This document shows positions 62,723 to 64,000 of a stretch of 64,000 nucleotides of DNA, piece after piece. The translations under genes and the position numbers were made by a program. The number at the start of each line of letters is the position of its first letter. The first letter of the stretch is position 1. A model generated the notes under the pieces. It saw only the letters and a program-made list of their open reading frames with translations. It was not told the origin of the DNA and made no database searches. Source of the DNA: JALZHR01 sp036388635 (lineage in GTDB: Bacteria > Acidobacteriota > Blastocatellia > Pyrinomonadales > Pyrinomonadaceae). The stretch lies in assembly GCA_036388635.1 (NCBI GenBank), contig DASVRL010000206.1, positions 1 to 64,000 of the forward strand, given 5' to 3'.

Positions 62723-63451
62723 ATGAAAGGTATTGTTTTAGCGGGCGGACTCGGCTCACGGCTGAATCCGCTCACGAAAGTCACGAATAAGCACTTGCTG
62801 CCGGTTTACAACCAGCCGATGATTTATTATCCGATTCGGACGCTGATAAACGCCGGAATCGACGATATTATGATTGTCACGGGCGGAAACTCCGCCGGGG
62901 ATTTTCTCAAATTGCTCGGCAACGGCAAGCAGTTCGGCTTAAAGCACGTAAATTACACTTATCAGGAAGGCGAGGGCGGCATTGCCGACGCGCTTTCGCT
63001 GGTCGAGCATTTTGCCGACGATTCGTCGATTTGCGTCGTGCTCGGCGATAATATTATCGAGGGCAATATCCGGCAAGCCGCCGATGATTATCAAACGCAA
63101 GGCAAAGGCGCGAAGATTCTGCTGAAAAAAGTTCCCGACCCGAATCGTTTCGGCGTGCCGGTCATCGAAGGCGACCGCGTCGTGCGCATCGAGGAAAAAC
63201 CGAAAGAGCCGAAATCGGATTACGCCGTCGTCGGAATTTATTTTTTCGATACGCGCGTGTTCGAGATTATTCGCGGGCTGGAGCCTTCGTCGCGCGGCGA
63301 GCTTGAAATTACGGACGTTAACAACGATTATATAGAGCGCGGCGAGATGACCTGGAGCGAGCTGGAAGGCTGGTGGTCGGACGCCGGAACGTTCGACAGC
63401 TTGCAGCGAGCCTCGAATCTGGTCGCCGAAACCGGAGCGAATAAATTATAG
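62723..63451 (+). CDS. rmlA: Glucose-1-phosphate thymidylyltransferase, short form
   Basis: A 242-aa nucleotidyltransferase that makes dTDP-glucose, the precursor of rhamnose, Fuc3N and related sugars. LAGGLGSRLNPLTKVTNKHL is the signature (GxGxRL...K), then VVLGDNIIEGNI and RGELEITDVN. It is the short form (about 240 aa against 290 for long RmlA) found in archaea and many bacteria. It supplies the FdtA/FdtB-like pair upstream. Confidence 0.93.
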   Translation: MKGIVLAGGLGSRLNPLTKVTNKHLLPVYNQPMIYYPIRTLINAGIDDIMIVTGGNSAGDFLKLLGNGKQFGLKHVNYTYQEGEGGIADALSLVEHFADDSSICVVLGDNIIEGNIRQAADDYQTQGKGAKILLKKVPDPNRFGVPVIEGDRVVRIEEKPKEPKSDYAVVGIYFFDTRVFEIIRGLEPSSRGELEITDVNNDYIERGEMTWSELEGWWSDAGTFDSLQRASNLVAETGANKL

Positions 63452-63489
63452 TCGGGATAATTGGGCGATTTATTACTATATAAAATCTG

Positions 63490-64000
63490 ATGTCAAACGA
63501 AACCATCTTAAATATTACGCCCGATAGATTGAGCCAGATTCAGCGCGACTGGGACGCGGCACGACCGTTTCATTACGTCGTGATTGATGATTTTCTGGCG
63601 GCAGATTTCGCCGAAGAAATCCTGGCAGCTTACCCGACGCCGACCGGCGGCGCCTGGGAGAATACGCCGTATATTCACCAGCTGAAAAAACTCACGCTCA
63701 ACAAGAATTTTCCCGCGCCGATTGCCGATTTTTTCCAGATGACCGAATCCGAAGAGTTTCGCAATCTGGTTTCGTCAATCTGCCGGATTCCCGATTTGAT
63801 TGCCGACCCGACCTTGAGCGGCGGCGGCTTGCATCAGATAATGGACGGCGGTTATCTGGACGTTCACGTCGATTATAATTTTCACCCGCGCACGAAAGAG
63901 CATCGCCGCTTGAATCTGCTTTTGTATCTGAACAAAGACTGGAAGCGCGAATACGAAGGCTATCTGGAATTCTGGGATATGCAGGAAAAAAGGCAAATCG
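63490..64000 (+). CDS. 2OG-Fe(II) oxygenase, C-terminus off the window
   Basis: The first 170 codons of an iron- and 2-oxoglutarate-dependent hydroxylase, beginning at ATG 63490. Residues 115-150 hold HVDYNFHP, the first two metal ligands (His-x-Asp), in a P4H-like jelly-roll. The second His and the 2OG-binding Arg lie beyond the window. It may hydroxylate a sugar or a surface protein. Confidence 0.8.
   Translation, partial: MSNETILNITPDRLSQIQRDWDAARPFHYVVIDDFLAADFAEEILAAYPTPTGGAWENTPYIHQLKKLTLNKNFPAPIADFFQMTESEEFRNLVSSICRIPDLIADPTLSGGGLHQIMDGGYLDVHVDYNFHPRTKEHRRLNLLLYLNKDWKREYEGYLEFWDMQEKRQI

Overview
The window looks like a chromosomal segment of a Gram-negative soil or biofilm bacterium, most plausibly an acidobacterium of the Blastocatellia/Pyrinomonadaceae type. 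This is inference from gene style: winged-helix/hydrolase/cyclase fusion, FG-GAP repeat exported protein, serine/threonine kinase with TPRs, carboxypeptidase-like TonB receptor, DUF2721 protein and moderate GC. No rRNA, tRNA or CRISPR array was found.

Region 1 (1-8510) holds housekeeping and envelope genes: a partial SLC13-type permease, a regulator-hydrolase-cyclase fusion, a small CxxC protein, an exported FG-GAP protein, a TonB-dependent receptor, an Fe-trafficking-like protein and a bcp-type peroxiredoxin.

Region 2 (about 8516-13540) is a sharply AT-rich island. A divergent promoter region with a direct-repeat operator separates a minus-strand operon (90-aa unknown protein, beta-class DNA methyltransferase) from a plus-strand pair (XRE controller, PD-(D/E)XK nuclease). 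Tail-to-tail with the nuclease lies a second minus-strand operon (655-aa XRE + nucleoside-deoxyribosyltransferase-like protein, then a D12-class DNA adenine methyltransferase). This is a restriction-modification locus that also carries an unfamiliar large protein, and it is the best candidate for an undescribed defence component.

Region 3 (13550-35063) is ordinary metabolism: radical SAM proteins, a GntR regulator, a Ser/Thr kinase, an aldo-keto reductase coupled to a free-methionine sulfoxide reductase, an inositol-monophosphatase-like enzyme, pyrophosphatase, an SbcD-like nuclease, an ABC-F ATPase, an acyltransferase, and thiC under a TPP riboswitch.

Region 4 (35530-64000, running off the end) is one long plus-strand surface-polysaccharide cluster. 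It has an ABC exporter pair (Wzm/Wzt-like), RmlA, an FdtA/FdtB-like pair for a dTDP-3-amino-3,6-dideoxyhexose, a 4-epimerase, two GT2 and four GT4-like transferases, two hexapeptide acyltransferases, a FemAB-like transferase, six methyltransferases, a carbamoyltransferase, AsnB, a polytopic membrane enzyme and a 2OG-Fe(II) oxygenase. Together they would build, decorate and export a heavily modified glycan. No Wzx-type flippase is seen, in keeping with ABC-dependent export.

Across the window, intergenic gaps carry paired inverted arrays of degenerate heptanucleotides whose unit differs by locus. One such pair lies in frame inside the SbcD-like gene. A 43-aa zinc-ribbon microprotein (36772-36903) and the tail of a decayed S41 peptidase (35114-35299) are also easy to miss.
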